Below are positions 46,990-60,029 of a stretch of 64,000 bases of DNA, one piece after another (position 1 is the stretch's first letter; each line of letters begins with the position of its first letter). The stretch lies in contig NJPS01000033.1 in NCBI GenBank assembly GCA_002946415.1, positions 620,001-684,000 on the forward strand. The letters run 5' to 3'. Position numbers and translations under genes: made by a program. The DNA comes from Rutstroemia sp. NJR-2017a BVV2. Lineage: Eukaryota; Ascomycota; Leotiomycetes; Helotiales; Rutstroemiaceae. The notes under the pieces are model-generated. The model was not told the origin of the DNA. It saw only the letters and a list, made by a program, of their open reading frames with translations, and did no database searches.

Positions 46990-48532
46990 AGAATATGAAA
47001 TGGAATGTGAAATTTGAAAATGAAATGTGCAGGCTGGTATTTGGAGTGAGGCTTCTTTCTTGGGGGTGGTATGAGTATGGGTGGTTAGGTTGGGATGGAG
47101 TGAGGGAGATCGAGGTGTGCTGTGCTGTGCTGTGGTTATGAGGTATATTTAATGTGGAGAAAGGAAGTGCGGATCTACAGACTAGACTGCAGAACAACCA
47201 GGCTCCCCTTTGGCAGTCTTAAAATATCAGTATCAGTATCGGGGAAAGGAGTGCGTGGAGTATGGGGTTAGTGGATGGGTTGAGTGAGGTCTTGGATTTT
47301 AAAAGATGACCTTTCTCTATGTCGGCTTGACTTTTCACCTTGTGAGTAAGTGTTTGTTTACTTTAGTATATTCACCTAGTCTGTTCCTCACAATAACCAG
47401 CTTTCAACTTCTACTTTTCCTGCTGGGATTCTGGGAACTTAACACAATTTCTCAAAAGACCTTGGATGATTTCTATGCGGAATAGAACAGTCATTCTCAT
47501 CTGGTTTATACTTTTCACATCTACACCTACTCACCTGAACCATAAGGATAGGTTGTTTGTTTGCTTTTTTGCGTCACAACTGATTCTTCGTTTGTGAATA
47601 AGTGACTAGGACTAGCAAACATCTTATTCATAACACGAGGATTAATACTCCTATATACAAGATCAAGACCTACAACTTTGCATTGAGCTTCAGTGCTGTT
47701 AGATCTTCGTAACTCTTTTCAAGTTCTCTGCTATTCATGGCTATTAGTTCTTTACGGAAAGTTCTGCTGAGGAGCTTGTGTAAATGCTACCTGTTGCTCT
47801 TGTTCTCACTCTACGTCGACGTACTATCTCACGTCCCGATAGGTTGGGCTCTTTTCAAGGGTGTAATTCAGACGCACGAGGTATCGGGACGGGTTTCTAG
47901 ATTACTGGGTTGGCTGGCTGGAGTATAAAGGGGGGAGATGGAAAATGAATAGGTTGGTGGTCTCTAGACGGGAGAAGGTTTATTACTGTGGTTGAAACAT
48001 CAAGCAGGCGAGGTGAAAAGGAATATACGTCAACTACGCAATGGAGATCTATTCATTCGATGCTGTTCCTCAAGGTCGTTCGATTCGCATTGGAGTGCAT
48101 ATGGCGTGATGGATCACTAGGTCTGTCTGCTATTGTAGGTATGGAAGTGAATCAAAGCTATTTTTGATGCATGTGAGTATGTTGCAGATTCTCATCCGAA
48201 CTCCTGGGAGACTGTTGTCTCTGCCTATTTGTTGCTTCTGCCACTGCCTGCGTGGGTTGTTTATCGCTGGTTTATAACTCAGTAGTTCCGTGGTCACTGG
48301 ACAAGCCGCTACTTTTCGTCTGATATTGGAGTTGAATCAACTATAGCAGACCACACTCACGACCAACAGGAGGCAGCAATCCGCCATGCTTGAACTCTGG
48401 GTGAATCACCATGCGTAGAGGATAATAAAAAGGCGCAAAGGCCCATTCTCCTCTCTCCATCAACTCCGCAACCACAATAACATTTTCAAAAGCGCTCACT
48501 GGAGGCAGCAGCCAAGTTGCCATCGCGCACAG

Positions 48533-49318
48533 ATGACGACAACACCAACGTCTCCCTCTCTCAGACACGAAGTCCAGAACTACGTTCGCTATCTGCACAT
48601 AGCATGCAACCACGAATACCACGACGATGGAACTGATATCCGAGGAAAACAGCTACTAACATCACCTCATATTGACGTCGGATCTGCCTTTCGGACTTTC
48701 TTCATACTGAACCCTAGATGGTGTCCGCGTTGCCGGGATGAGCGTGCGCAAAAGATCAAAGCATCTTATAGGGGGAGAGTGGTTGAGGCAGACACAGTGC
48801 CTGTTAGGACGGAGGAGGATGGTTATACACGTGGGGTAAGTCCCTTTTCTAAATCATCATTTGCATTCAAGATGCGAAGAATTCTCTTCCTCCCCCATCC
48901 TGAATACTCTAAACTACACAGTCCCCAAGAAAAGCACTCACTCTCCCAGGTCCGCGACGGACGCATCAGCGCCCTCTCCCACCCAATCCCAGAATTCGAA
49001 CAAAATACCAGCAGCACCAGCATAACTTCCCTGGCAGCCCTTTCCGAACTGGAAACTCTCTCACACATCCTCACAGCCCTAGAACCTACCGCCTCAAACC
49101 CAAACGAAAACGACATCAACTCACTCTCTCAGCAACTCCAAGACCAACTCACCCTAACCGACGAAAACGACGACGAACTAAAACACGCCATACTCTGGCA
49201 CCTAGCATACATGGAAGGGATGAAAGACGGATGCGCGATGCAAGCACAGCTAGAGTGCGCGGCAATAAGGGAAGACGCTACAGTGCGCAAGGAGTTGATG
49301 CGCAGGGCTGTACTGTGA
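48533..49318 (+). CDS. Hypothetical fungal protein with CPRC motif
   Basis: The unspliced frame is 261 residues. A well-formed potential intron (48836-48949, GTAAGT to CCCAG) is 114 nt, divisible by three and free of stops, so the spliced product would be 223 residues (YTRG joined to VRDGRISAL). I recognise no named domain. Visible features: a short Cys motif (RWCPRCRDE) near residue 65 after a His-containing stretch (HIACNHEYHDD), which might form a zinc site; a helical C-terminal part (ELETLSHILTAL, ELKHAILWHLAYMEGMKDG); no signal peptide or membrane segment. It resembles conserved fungal hypotheticals with a CPxC pair. Function unknown. Confidence 0.6.
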   Translation: MTTTPTSPSLRHEVQNYVRYLHIACNHEYHDDGTDIRGKQLLTSPHIDVGSAFRTFFILNPRWCPRCRDERAQKIKASYRGRVVEADTVPVRTEEDGYTRGVSPFSKSSFAFKMRRILFLPHPEYSKLHSPQEKHSLSQVRDGRISALSHPIPEFEQNTSSTSITSLAALSELETLSHILTALEPTASNPNENDINSLSQQLQDQLTLTDENDDELKHAILWHLAYMEGMKDGCAMQAQLECAAIREDATVRKELMRRAVL

Positions 49319-52300
49319 AGATGCGGTGAGTTGAGGTGGAAGTGGGCAATTTTGGTGTTTCCACCGACCGATCGACGTTGAACTCGTGTCGGTTTTCGGG
49401 TTCGGTTCTGGAGCTGGGTCCAGGTGTTCGGGGTCGGTGTTGATGCTGCATGTATGTGTGCATACTCAACACGTCTTTGTACATTGGCAGGCAGTATTGT
49501 GGAGTATGCATTAATCTCGGGTTTCCCCAGCTAGATAGATAGATATTTATGGTATAGCATTGGATATTTGGATTGTGTCATAGGTACGAAATACAAAAGT
49601 GAGATAACTATTATGAAAAATGAGGAAAGAGAACTACCGACAGTACGTACAGAGGTATAGTAATCAGCCGATCAGTACGAAATACTCGTACTGCCGACTA
49701 TTCTTTCCCTCCCTCGTTCGGTATTTAATTTGCAAAAGCGGCATTTGAGGAGCTGAGAGATCAGCCATCCACACACCCACTCACTCACGCACTCACTCAC
49801 ACATGGTTCCTAAATTTGGAGATTACCTCCATCAGCCATTCAGACACTCATTGTTATTATCAGTGCGTGGGTACGAAGTAAGTGGAGAGGTTCGTCGGGA
49901 TGGCCCAAGACAATTCGTAGCTCAAAGACGGACATCTGGGCCAAGATCGGCGTCCATCCCCCAGAAAGGAGAGCCTAGCCTGTAAGGGCGAGATGGGGTT
50001 TGTGTTACAGGAGATTCTTCATTCATCCATCCATCCATCCCTGAGCCGGTCGCCGGATGCAAAGCACAGGAAAGGAAAGGTATAAGTTAGTGAGAGCTTG
50101 CATGCAGAGTATGCTAGAGTGGCAGATGCTATGCCCCGGAATTGCTGACGCCGGCTGCAGACACGGGATGAGATGATTGCTTGTACAGTGCTGCAGTGCT
50201 GCACAGACGAGATGAGTACATCCAGTAAGTACCTCGTCCGCTCGGCCGTTTAACAGACTGAGACGGCGTTGAATTATTGAGTTAGGCGGTTGTGTGTTCT
50301 CCCCAAATTACCACGTGTGCGAGTCGTGTAGCTTCGCACCAGAAGGCTGCCGACGAGTTTCTAGAAGCACTGTTCAACAAAGTGCCTTTCCTTTGGCCTT
50401 CCCTTTCCAGCGCTGCGCTTACTTCTCCAGGAGACTGTGCCACTGTCAGAAAGTGCAGGCCTGCGGCGTGAGTGTGTATAAATGGAAGCTGGTATAGCAC
50501 CATCCCCTGGGATAAGCATAAGCAGATGAGAAAATGGTACCGTGCCAGATCCAAACCCAAATCCGAATCCAATCAAATATTGCGGAATCCTTGCGATGCG
50601 GTGGTGCTTTTTGCGCCATTGCGCGGAATGTCGACATGTGTATGTATATAATATATATCCGGTACGGTGCGGTGCGCGGAAGCAGTTCATTTCTTTCCTT
50701 TTCCCATCCCCATCCCCTTCTCAAAAAGCTTTCCTCATGTCCATGACGAGGGTATTGGTGCGTGTGGGATGGATGCGGATGGTGAGTAGTGAAATTATAG
50801 ACCCTTGCCCACGATGCATGGCTTGGGACTTCTGGGTGAGTCGCGAGTCGAGACACCATTGCCACGGTCTACTCTTTTACGGTTGGTGACTTGCATAGCT
50901 AGAGAAAACGAATTCCCAAAGGAGCGAAAGAAATAAAATTCCCGATCCGTTTCAGCAATTAGCACCTTTTCAGACAGACAGAAGAAGCTAAACTGTTCAG
51001 TTACTAAGAGTTGTCCGATCGTTTCGACTCCATGTAGAAGTTCAGGAGGTGAGGTTTTAGTGCCATCGCCGTCTTGCGTGGGTCGGAGAAATAAATTGTC
51101 AACCTCATCTCGTCGATGGTGTGTGATAGTGATGATATTGATGGCATTAGTGGAGCTACAGTAGCTGCGCTGATACAGTACAGCAAGGTCTTGTGCATAC
51201 AATATGCAGGTCGAAACTGTGTTGCAGCCGCTGGGGTGGGATTTCTTTTTTATAGCCGAGTCCCGTCTGACTTTTACCTTGTCGCAAAAAGCACATTTTC
51301 TGTGCAACGTCGAGGAGCTGACTACTCTTGAAACAGCCTCTTGCATCTTGCCTGTCTGCACAATATCATCTAGGATGCCATCACTGGTGTTTGAGATTGA
51401 ATCAATTAACGATTAGTGCAGAAAGTCGGCGAGAATCGAGCATCTGCGAGGTACAGTACAGTATCGCTGCAGTGTCGCTACCTCTGCCTCTGCCTCTGCC
51501 TGCTTCACGGCTGGGATCTGGCCCTGATTTCCAGTGACGGCTTGAGCTGAAGAATGCATCTGCGCACATCCATATACTCCCGTGTAAATAACACCTTTTC
51601 GAGACTTCATAAACTGGTCATATCGATATTCTCCAGCAACCGAGGATGCTCCGGGGCGTTCGACCCTTCTCCGGAGTTGAAAAAGCAATAAAAGTTTAAT
51701 GACGATGCTCTAAAAACGGTCCATCACGGCTTGAAGTGCATAAAGCTTAGGCAGCTATGGGGTGTTGCTGTTGCACATCGGATAATTCGATATTGATCAG
51801 ATTGACGATGGCGCTTCCAGGAATGGTTGAGCTTCAATATCGACTCAGTTAGTAGTTATAGCCGTCCCTGATACTGCCAGCTGTGCCTATGTTGGTGATA
51901 GATGGGATAGGCAGATATTGCGTCTTATATACGCAGCGCGTATAGGTATCTACAGATCTACTGGGGCTTACTACCACCCCCACCTCTGTCCGGCGTAGAA
52001 AACATAGACCGATTTGGGACAGATGCCGTAGCTAATCGCTGTTATCAAATCCATATGCTAGTGGATTTGAGATATTGTGACGAGCTCGTCGTCTAATAGT
52101 CTTTTGGGTATTGTCACCGGAGGGCACCTGCTGTACTTGTATACGGTATAGGAGGATGGGGTCGGAGTTGCGATCGCTTTCGTGTGGGTGAAACATCGAG
52201 ATCGACATAGTTCCAAGCATATAATCTCCGTCGCCCTCGCCGGCCGGCACTCCCACTTCTCGAGGTATCGCACTTACAAGTATATCGATCCTTCGACATT

Positions 52301-54619
52301 ACGCAACACCTTTCACGATAATTCTGGATCTTCATCTCATGTAAGCAGTGATGACGGTAGGCGACACCGAAAGTCAAAACCTTATTACGATCGGTTGGAG
52401 GTAATTGGCAGGTGTCAGAATATCTTCATTGGAGAGATACAGATGCTGTGCAGTGCCAAAATGAAAACGCTCGACGCCTACGCCTCACTCTCTGTGTCTA
52501 GCCTTGGAAATGATAAACTCAACGGGCCAACCTATGGCTTGATACTAGTTTCGTAACTTCAAAATAAGTCCCTTAAGCAGATCATTCATATCTGCTCCTT
52601 ACCGGAAGCAGCTAACTGCTGTTTACTAGACAACTTGGCGGAAGGACTACTTCGTACAGCGCAGACATGGTTTATGGCTGTTTCGTACCATCCCCCCTTT
52701 TTTAGTGTTTTCAGTAGTTTAGGAAGGTCGAGATACTAGATGCCTTCATATCACAACCCGAAGTACGATGTGAAGGATTTCTGGATCACATCACAACGCA
52801 GCAGTCAACGAAGCTAGATGTACAATACAGTAAGATCTTGGAGCCAACCACAGTATCTCTGTACGATGTACGCAAAAGTGATTGTAAGTTACATCTTTCG
52901 TTTTCTAGTTCCCTCAACTTTTCAATGCATTAACCACCAATCCAATTAAGCCATAAGGTTACTCCTCTGCTGCTGAGCTTGCTAAGCCTTCCCCACGAAT
53001 CCTTTATCCAGGTTGTCAGCTTCAGCTCTGACTTCCGGGGCCGTCGACACGCATAAAATGGTCAGAAAGATACTACGATACCACGAATACTACTGATACA
53101 GGAGTCTTGTGTACTATGCGGAAGAGCATAAGTTACACAGTACTTGAACAGAATCCTATCGGATCATCAGCATTGATTTCAACAGCAGCAACAACATTCC
53201 TATCGTTGCGTACGAAGTGATATGCAGCGGAATAACCAAATTGCGTCCGAGATAGCTTCACGAGAAGCCGAAAATAGCTAACAAAGAATTGCAGCTACTC
53301 CCGTACAGACCATAACTCCACACTCTTATCCAGAAAGGGGACTTGGAGATATCTCCACCATTTGGCCACCAGGACCCAGGACCCAGCCAGGACCCACGCC
53401 TCAAATGAAGGTCATAGCAATGCACTCCTGAATGTTTGACCTTCCCACCATCACAACCACCATGGCACCACCACTACCTTACCCTACCCATACCCATACC
53501 CATACCCACCGTCACACCCATCCATACACACTCCGTACAGCATCGCGCTACCTTTTGGATCCAAAAGTTCTCTCGCTTCAAGGGTACGAGGGTGGCCCAT
53601 ATATGTGCTAGGGGTATAGTCGCCATCCTTGTTCCTCCCGCTGGTTCATCTGCTCCCTCTTCCCTCCACCCAAAAAAATATTCAAGTACAAATCTATCTG
53701 ACACCTTGGTGCAACGAATAATCTTTTGGAATTCTTCTTTTCCTTCTCCTTCGGACCCCAATACATATCGTCGGTAATTCTACTGACTCAAGGGTATCGT
53801 ATCTGTTTATCTTCTTTTTGAATACCATTTTCTCCACGCAACGCTTGTTCCACCATTTTGTCACCAACACATATTAATATATCAATAACATCGGGTCTCG
53901 ACCTCCCTCACTCCTTCACACCCTCCCCCGATTCCATTGGCCATTCGTTTCAAGCTTTGCAACTTCTTCAGGTACGCAGCAACAATATTTCTTGTTTTAG
54001 CATCGTCGTTTTCAGTCTATAAGGTGGGAAATGTTTTAGAAAAGTATAATGTCTGGGTCAAGGCCATCTCTTCCCAGACGTATCTCACAAGCTGATTTCG
54101 GTTGCCAATTAATGTTTCAACGTTTACCTTTTACCTTTTACCTTCTTCCTTTGCCCTTCTTCTCGAGAAAACTTCTGTATCACAACGCCAGGCAATTGAA
54201 GGCATTGGTGCATGTATGTGCGGTGCGCGTGAGGAAGGCTACCTACCTTATGCTGAGAGACCTTCTCTGCATTGACGGATGATCTTACATGATTCATCCC
54301 ACCGGACCTACGCACAGGCTTACCTTACTGTTTACCAACACCTAAAATATCTATTCCAATTTCCAGCAACTTGCACATTGTTTAATAAGTCTATCATCAA
54401 GTATACTAATTCTTATATATGGTCTTAGACAAGACTTCCTTCGGTCCATACGGAGACTCCGACTCAATGTTCACCCGCGTCTGATATATCAACGACTTTT
54501 CTTTCTGGGCGTGAGTCGTTCGATTTGGGGGATTCATTGCGATTTGGTCCGTCATACATAGGTTGGAGGATAGATTCGGAAGTGGTAACATAGGTTCGGA
54601 ACAAAGATTGACTTCAAAA
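49319..54619. other. Gene-free 5.3 kb intergenic region
   Basis: No open frame here has a recognisable domain, and I could not build a multi-exon gene. It holds two exact TACGAAGTA-family sites (49872, 52648), a near match at 53211, and TACGAAATAC variants at about 49587 and 49674. The last 1.1 kb, pyrimidine-rich with several GTAAGT/CTAAC-like strings, is probably the promoter and long leader of the gene at 54620. The rest may hold a non-coding transcript, which I cannot test. Confidence 0.45.
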
Positions 54620-57600
54620 ATGTCTACCTCAGACCACGCGCAACAATTCGCGCGCATGGAGAATACGAGCCCTCGACGAACTCGATCCCAGAGTGTTTCG
54701 AGTGATCGACCCTCGATGGCTAGTTATACTAGTCTCCTCTCTCCGCCAACCTCAGTTTCTCCAGATCCTGTATACATTGCGCCATCGGCAGCTTCGCAGA
54801 TTGTGACGAACGACCACGACAGTCGGGCTGATGCTTGGCTTGACCAGCATGGGATTGAACCTTCGGGAGAGACGGCATTGGTATCGTCACCGGCATTGAT
54901 TCTTGTCAACAAATTCCTTGATCAACTTTTATTCAACTTCCTCTCAGTCTCCCGATCAACATCATTAGCGACTCTACGTCCAGCTGTTAGTGAGGTGTTG
55001 AAGCCAAAGCTCGCAAAGGACGCAATCAGCGGTGCCGACGACGAACTTCGAGAATACTTGGGTGGAGGAGAAGACGATGGGTTGCTATCATCAGGAAATG
55101 GTGTATCGGGTCGGAATTGGGATCTGGAATTGGTCTGGAAGCGCACACGACTGCGTTGCATGGTCTATTCGTCTTTGGGGGATATGGAAGAAGATGATGA
55201 GGATCGTTACACGGCGGAAGGGCATCTGAGTACCTATCTGGACTTGAATGGCGGAGAGGATGAGTCGGGGATCGTATCTCCGGCGGTAGCAATTTTCCTC
55301 ACTTCCATTCTGGAATTTATGGGTGAACAAGTTTTGGTGGTTGCAGGACAGGCAGCATACAGCAGACTTCGCGCTAAACATGAGAGGGATGAAAAGGAAG
55401 GTGTAACCAGGTTAACTGATATTGCGGATCGAGTTGTGGTAGAGGAGAGCGATATGGAACGGGTTGCACTTGACCGGACTTTAGGACGACTTTGGAGAGG
55501 TTGGAAAAAGCGAGTGCGCACGCCCGGAAGCTCAATTTCTGCGGGCCGCCCATTTCCTGTGGATCTGCTTTCAACTCCACCACCGCCGCCCAAATCCCTA
55601 CAAAGAATGGCAAGTGCTCGCGCAATCAGCGAGGAGAAATCACGGCAAACATCTGGATCAACGACACCATATGAGCTCCAGCCAGCTGCCGGCATTCCTT
55701 TGCCTATGTCTGTCAACGATATACGAGAAATTGAAATTCCAGGGGTTGCCCCTCAAAGCGACGATGAGGCTAGTCATGCTGGGTCGGGGACCGATGACCT
55801 TACGACAGTTCAACGTCCTAAGAGTTTAGTGATTTTTACAAACGCGAACAATCTACCTACGCCCAATTCGTCTCAACCTCCAACTCCCAACTTCGCGACG
55901 CTCACACCAAAATCAAGGAAACGTGCAAATTCGTTACCACCACCTGATCCAGCATCTTTTACTTCGTTGTTTTCTAAGCGCGCTAGCGTAAGGGTTTCTA
56001 CCGAGGCTGATAGCGCCAACGTGGATTCCAGAGTGAATGGAACCATTACACCCGAAGATTCAGATGTCGATGCGGCTGAAACAAAGAACGATGGCAAAAG
56101 TGTGACGAGATCAAAGTCGGGAACATCCTCGGCTCGCGCCTTTACACCTGGTCACGCTCGAAATGAGAGTACAGGCATGGATTCTGATGATGAAGATGTG
56201 GAAGAACCACAGATTATGACTTCTTCAAGGATTTCGATCAATGGTAGAATTTCTCCTGACGATATGAAAGACTTATCTTCACATTCTAGCCACCGCTCGC
56301 CAAGTATTCATTCCTTACGGCTCATCGATGTGAGCGCTGCGAAGAGTCCTACAATTTCCCGCAATGGCTCAATTGACACCGGTGACTATATTTCTTCCGG
56401 CCGGGCCATTTCAATCTCTCGACCAAACAGTCTACATTCACCAATCTTGACTGAAATCCAATCTCCCCGTGGCACGAGCCCAAATTTGAGAACATCAACT
56501 GGGTCTCCTTTGGCACGCAGTGGCTCTGGCCTCAGCTCGATGGTTGCGAACAATGCCAGAGAATCGATCTCCGAGGTTGATGAAGGAGAAGGCGCGGATA
56601 ATGATTCACCTCTGAGCGCAGTACCTGCAGATTTCGCCGCTGCGATGCAAGGTGTTGATATGGATCCTAGTCCTACTTCGCAGAATTTCATTCCAAATCC
56701 CGTCCTTAAACCCAGTGCACTGAAAGCTGCACCATTTGTGCTAGCTGCACCTCCTACTCCGCAAAAATACCGCGGTAATCACAAAGATGCCGCAAAGCCA
56801 AATCAAAATGCGACATCAGCGTTGCCAGTTATCTCTAACCCCAAGATTCGTGGTAATAACGCCCGGGATGTTCCGAATAGTTTACAACGTAGGTCTCTCC
56901 TCACATTTCGTCTAATGAGTTCTTGTTCTAATATGTTGTAGCTGCTATGAGGACATTTTCTGATCCACCTCCAAGATCTGCTTCTCGTCCTTTGAATAAT
57001 CCCATAATTGAGCGAGGTGCTGTCCTACCAAGTCTTGCTGAGAATAGCTCGCCTGAGACGGCGAAGAGTGCTCCACGCACATCACCAGTGGAACGCAACT
57101 CTCCTCCACGACCCGTGCGGGATGATTCCACACGCAAGGCGCTCCCCGAATCTCAACTAAAACCTCTCCGTCAGTCTTATGGATCTACTTCTAGTTCTTC
57201 TTCGACCCAAAAGATCAAGCCTATCCGGACCTCGGAAGAGGGCGCTCCCAGTACTGGTGAACCTAAATCATTCGACCAATTAATTCAAGGAAGCGAAACC
57301 ATCCAATATACTTTGACACCCCAAAATATGCGTAATATCGAAAGTCCGGTTTCTCCAGCATTTGCACCAAATCATCGTCCTGCTACTGGCCGTTCATATT
57401 CGTCGTCCGTGAGCAAAACCACAGGCTTATACTCACATCCCCTCAATCCTACCACATCTCGAGGCACTACCTCGAGCCGGTTACGAGGAAATACTCCACA
57501 ACCCCGAGATGCTAGAGCTGATAGAGACTCTCTGGGGGATTTCTCTGAGTTCATTCGTTCAACGGGCCCCGCAAATAGTTACAGCAAAGAGATGCCTCCT

Positions 57601-58728
57601 CGAGTTTCCACTAGCACTTCAAGTAATTACTCTCGACCGCCAACAAGCAACACTCACAAGGGTAGCAACGGAACTGTACGGAACGTTAGTGGGTCAGCAC
57701 CTCGCTCATCGCCAGTATCATCTCTCCCAAGACGAGCCGAATCGTCAGCAGGCCGATCTCGCACTCGACTGCAAGCTCGCGATGCTACCGTTGGCAAGGA
57801 TTCCATCACAGATCTTATCGACTTTGTCAGGGCCGGCCCAGAGGATAAGGACACTCATAGGATCCCAAGAACCGTAGCTCCATTCAGATCCACCATGGAT
57901 TCAGACCAAATGGCGGGACTCGTTGGAGGGAAAGCAGTTGATGCGACGTTGCCAGACGCTCGATACAGTCAAAGCTCGATACAAGCGTCCACACAAGCGT
58001 CCACCCACCACTCATCCGTCAATTCACGAGAGGGACTTCTCAATAGCTCCAATAAAGCGAATAGGCCTACTCCAGGACAAAGCAGTATGGACTTTGACGA
58101 TGAAGATATGATGCCAAAGCGGAAGACGCGGAGAGTTAGAGATCCCTACGCAATTGATTTCAGTGATGAAGAGGACGAATACGAAACAACATCGTCCCGA
58201 CCAGCACCAATCAAAGAGGAAGAATCCCTGGCCGATTTCTTACGAAACGTACCTCCTCCACCCTCACCTAAAATGACATCCGTATTCGACGACGCCCCCA
58301 AGCCCCCCAAGAAAAAAGCCAGCTTCTCATCCCGCTTCGGCCGCAGCGGTTCCATATCCCAAACCCAACCACCCAAAACCTCTAACTCCAACCGCTCCAT
58401 CCCCATAAAACACACCCCCATCAACCCTCTCCTCCCCGGCTCCTCCTCATCCAACCCTCCCAACGGCCACACCGCTTACAGCTCTCACTCCGCCAGCTCA
58501 CGCCACCCCTCGATCTCCAACAACAGCATCCAGCAAAAATCATACCAGCCCCGCGAACCGCAAGCCACGAACTTCAAATCGAAAACGAGTGATCTGGCGG
58601 ACTTCCTCATGAACTCGGAACCGCCGGCGCAGATGAATCCGAAGCCGTTTGTGACGGAGAAGGAGGAACCCAGTACGTTTGCGAGTCGCATGTTTGGACG
58701 GAGGAAGAAGACTTCGGCGGGGTATTAG
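54620..58728 (+). CDS. Large disordered protein with a possible histone-fold region
   Basis: Two exons (54620-56888, 56942-58728), a 53-nt intron, 1351 residues. The start is the ATG at 54620 (AAAAATGTC). Only residues about 90-300 look folded. A helix at about 90-130 (ALILVNKFLDQLLFNFLS) is followed, after an acidic insert, by AVAIFLTSILEFMGEQVLVV near 220-245 and VVVEESDMERVALDRTLG near 270. The second segment resembles the long central helix of histone H2A, and the last resembles the H2A L2-helix 3 region, so a split histone fold is plausible. The remaining 1000 residues are Ser/Pro/Thr-rich and disordered, with acidic clusters and KRKTRR-type basic patches. Ascomycete relatives are sometimes labelled Flo11-like, but there is no signal peptide or GPI site, so a cell-surface role is unlikely. 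Function unknown. Confidence 0.75.
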
Positions 58729-60029
58729 GAGAGTGGATGGGATTGGATGGGATGGAGAGAGAGAGAGATGTTTGGATATTTTGTGCGATGTGGATTTCGT
58801 ACGCGGAAGTTAATTTCATGTTTTGAGTTAGAGAACCATTAAGACGAGATGAGATGCTCGTGGTTGTTACTACTTGTGTATCAAATTCATCTATTATGAT
58901 CATCAAAAACTTGTCTGATATATTCTTTCGCGTTTTACGTATATATAGACCTATATATAAACGAAAAGTCCATTTTTGTTTATATATCTCGTATCGAGGG
59001 TTTACTTTTATTTATGTATTCAAGAATATTCTCTTCGTCGGTGGTTATTTGTTTACAGCTTTGTATGTTGCGTTACCTGCTCTTTCGGGTTGTTCGGCGA
59101 CAAGTCTATTTTGATATTTCTTTTGGGGGAGGATAGATAGGGGCGGATGAAGGGAGGGGATTTGCTAGATACCAACTATGTTTTGCATGATGAATTTTTG
59201 TTGGGGTTGTTGGTTTATGCCAGGTCGGGGCGGGATGGGATGGGAATGGAACAGGAATGGGATTGGGATTGGGCTGGAATGGGTTTCTCCATGATGGATG
59301 GGATAGACATTATTGTTCTTTTGGAGGAGGGGACGTTGGATATGAGGACCTAGAGGAGGGGTGGGGGGTTGAGGAGATATTGTTGTTATGTATGTATAGG
59401 AAGGATGAAGTGCAAGAAAAAGAAAACGATGGGGAAGGAAAAGGAAAGAAAGGGAAAGAAAAGAAAAGTAAATAAATCGATAGATATTCGCAACTTTAGA
59501 GAATATATAAGCTAAGCAAAATGAATGTGCTGTGGAGTTTGAATATGATATGGCTGGCTAAAACCTGTGTATATGTATGTATGTATGTATGTATATATGC
59601 ATATGTGTTGTATGTATATTAAATATGTTCTCGTTACATAGATGGATGAGACTCTACTCTCTCTTCTTATGTATGATTCATGGGGTTTGGGGAGAAAGGA
59701 GGGAGAAAGGAGGGAGGGAGGAGGGAGGAGGAGGAGGGAGGAGGATGGAGGAGGATGGAGGAGGAGGGACGAGGGAGTAGGAGGGGACTGCAGTGATTTA
59801 TGGATAGAAGATGAGACGACTGAATGGGTAAGTGAGTAAGATCATATATAACATATACACAGACGACTGAATGAATATATAATTGAATGGATGAATATAT
59901 GGATAGGTAGACGGCCTTTTTCTTTCGTCTTTCGTCGTTGTTGATGGTTGAAATTCCGAGCACTCAAGATTTATAACTATAAAGGAAAGCCCGCTCGCTT
60001 CATACAGGCAAAATCCCCTTTCTAGAAGT
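58729..60029. other. Gene-free low-complexity region between convergent genes
   Basis: 1.3 kb of AT-rich and purine-rich simple sequence: TATG repeats at about 59574-59592 and a GGGAGGA-type purine tract at about 59687-59780. No credible gene; open frames here are artefacts of the repeats. Confidence 0.5.

Larger units (their letters stand above)
46150..48532. other. Gene-free 2.4 kb with G-rich low-complexity DNA
   Basis: No supported gene. The first 1 kb is strongly strand-biased: T-rich at 46250-46430, then G/A-rich at 46720-46990. It contains a G-quadruplex-type run and a GGATA microsatellite, listed separately. Confidence 0.4.

Noticed and set aside
52182..52556. 124-residue open frame in the 5.3 kb gap
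   Set aside because: Composition is unstructured, no domain is visible, and opposite-strand frames of similar length overlap it.
54620..58728. Flocculin (Flo11) identity for the large Ser/Thr-rich protein
   Set aside because: No signal peptide, Cys-rich adhesion domain or GPI signal; the folded N-terminal part is helical and histone-like.
59687..59780. Gly/Arg/Glu-rich open frames
   Set aside because: They are produced by a GGGAGGA purine tract.
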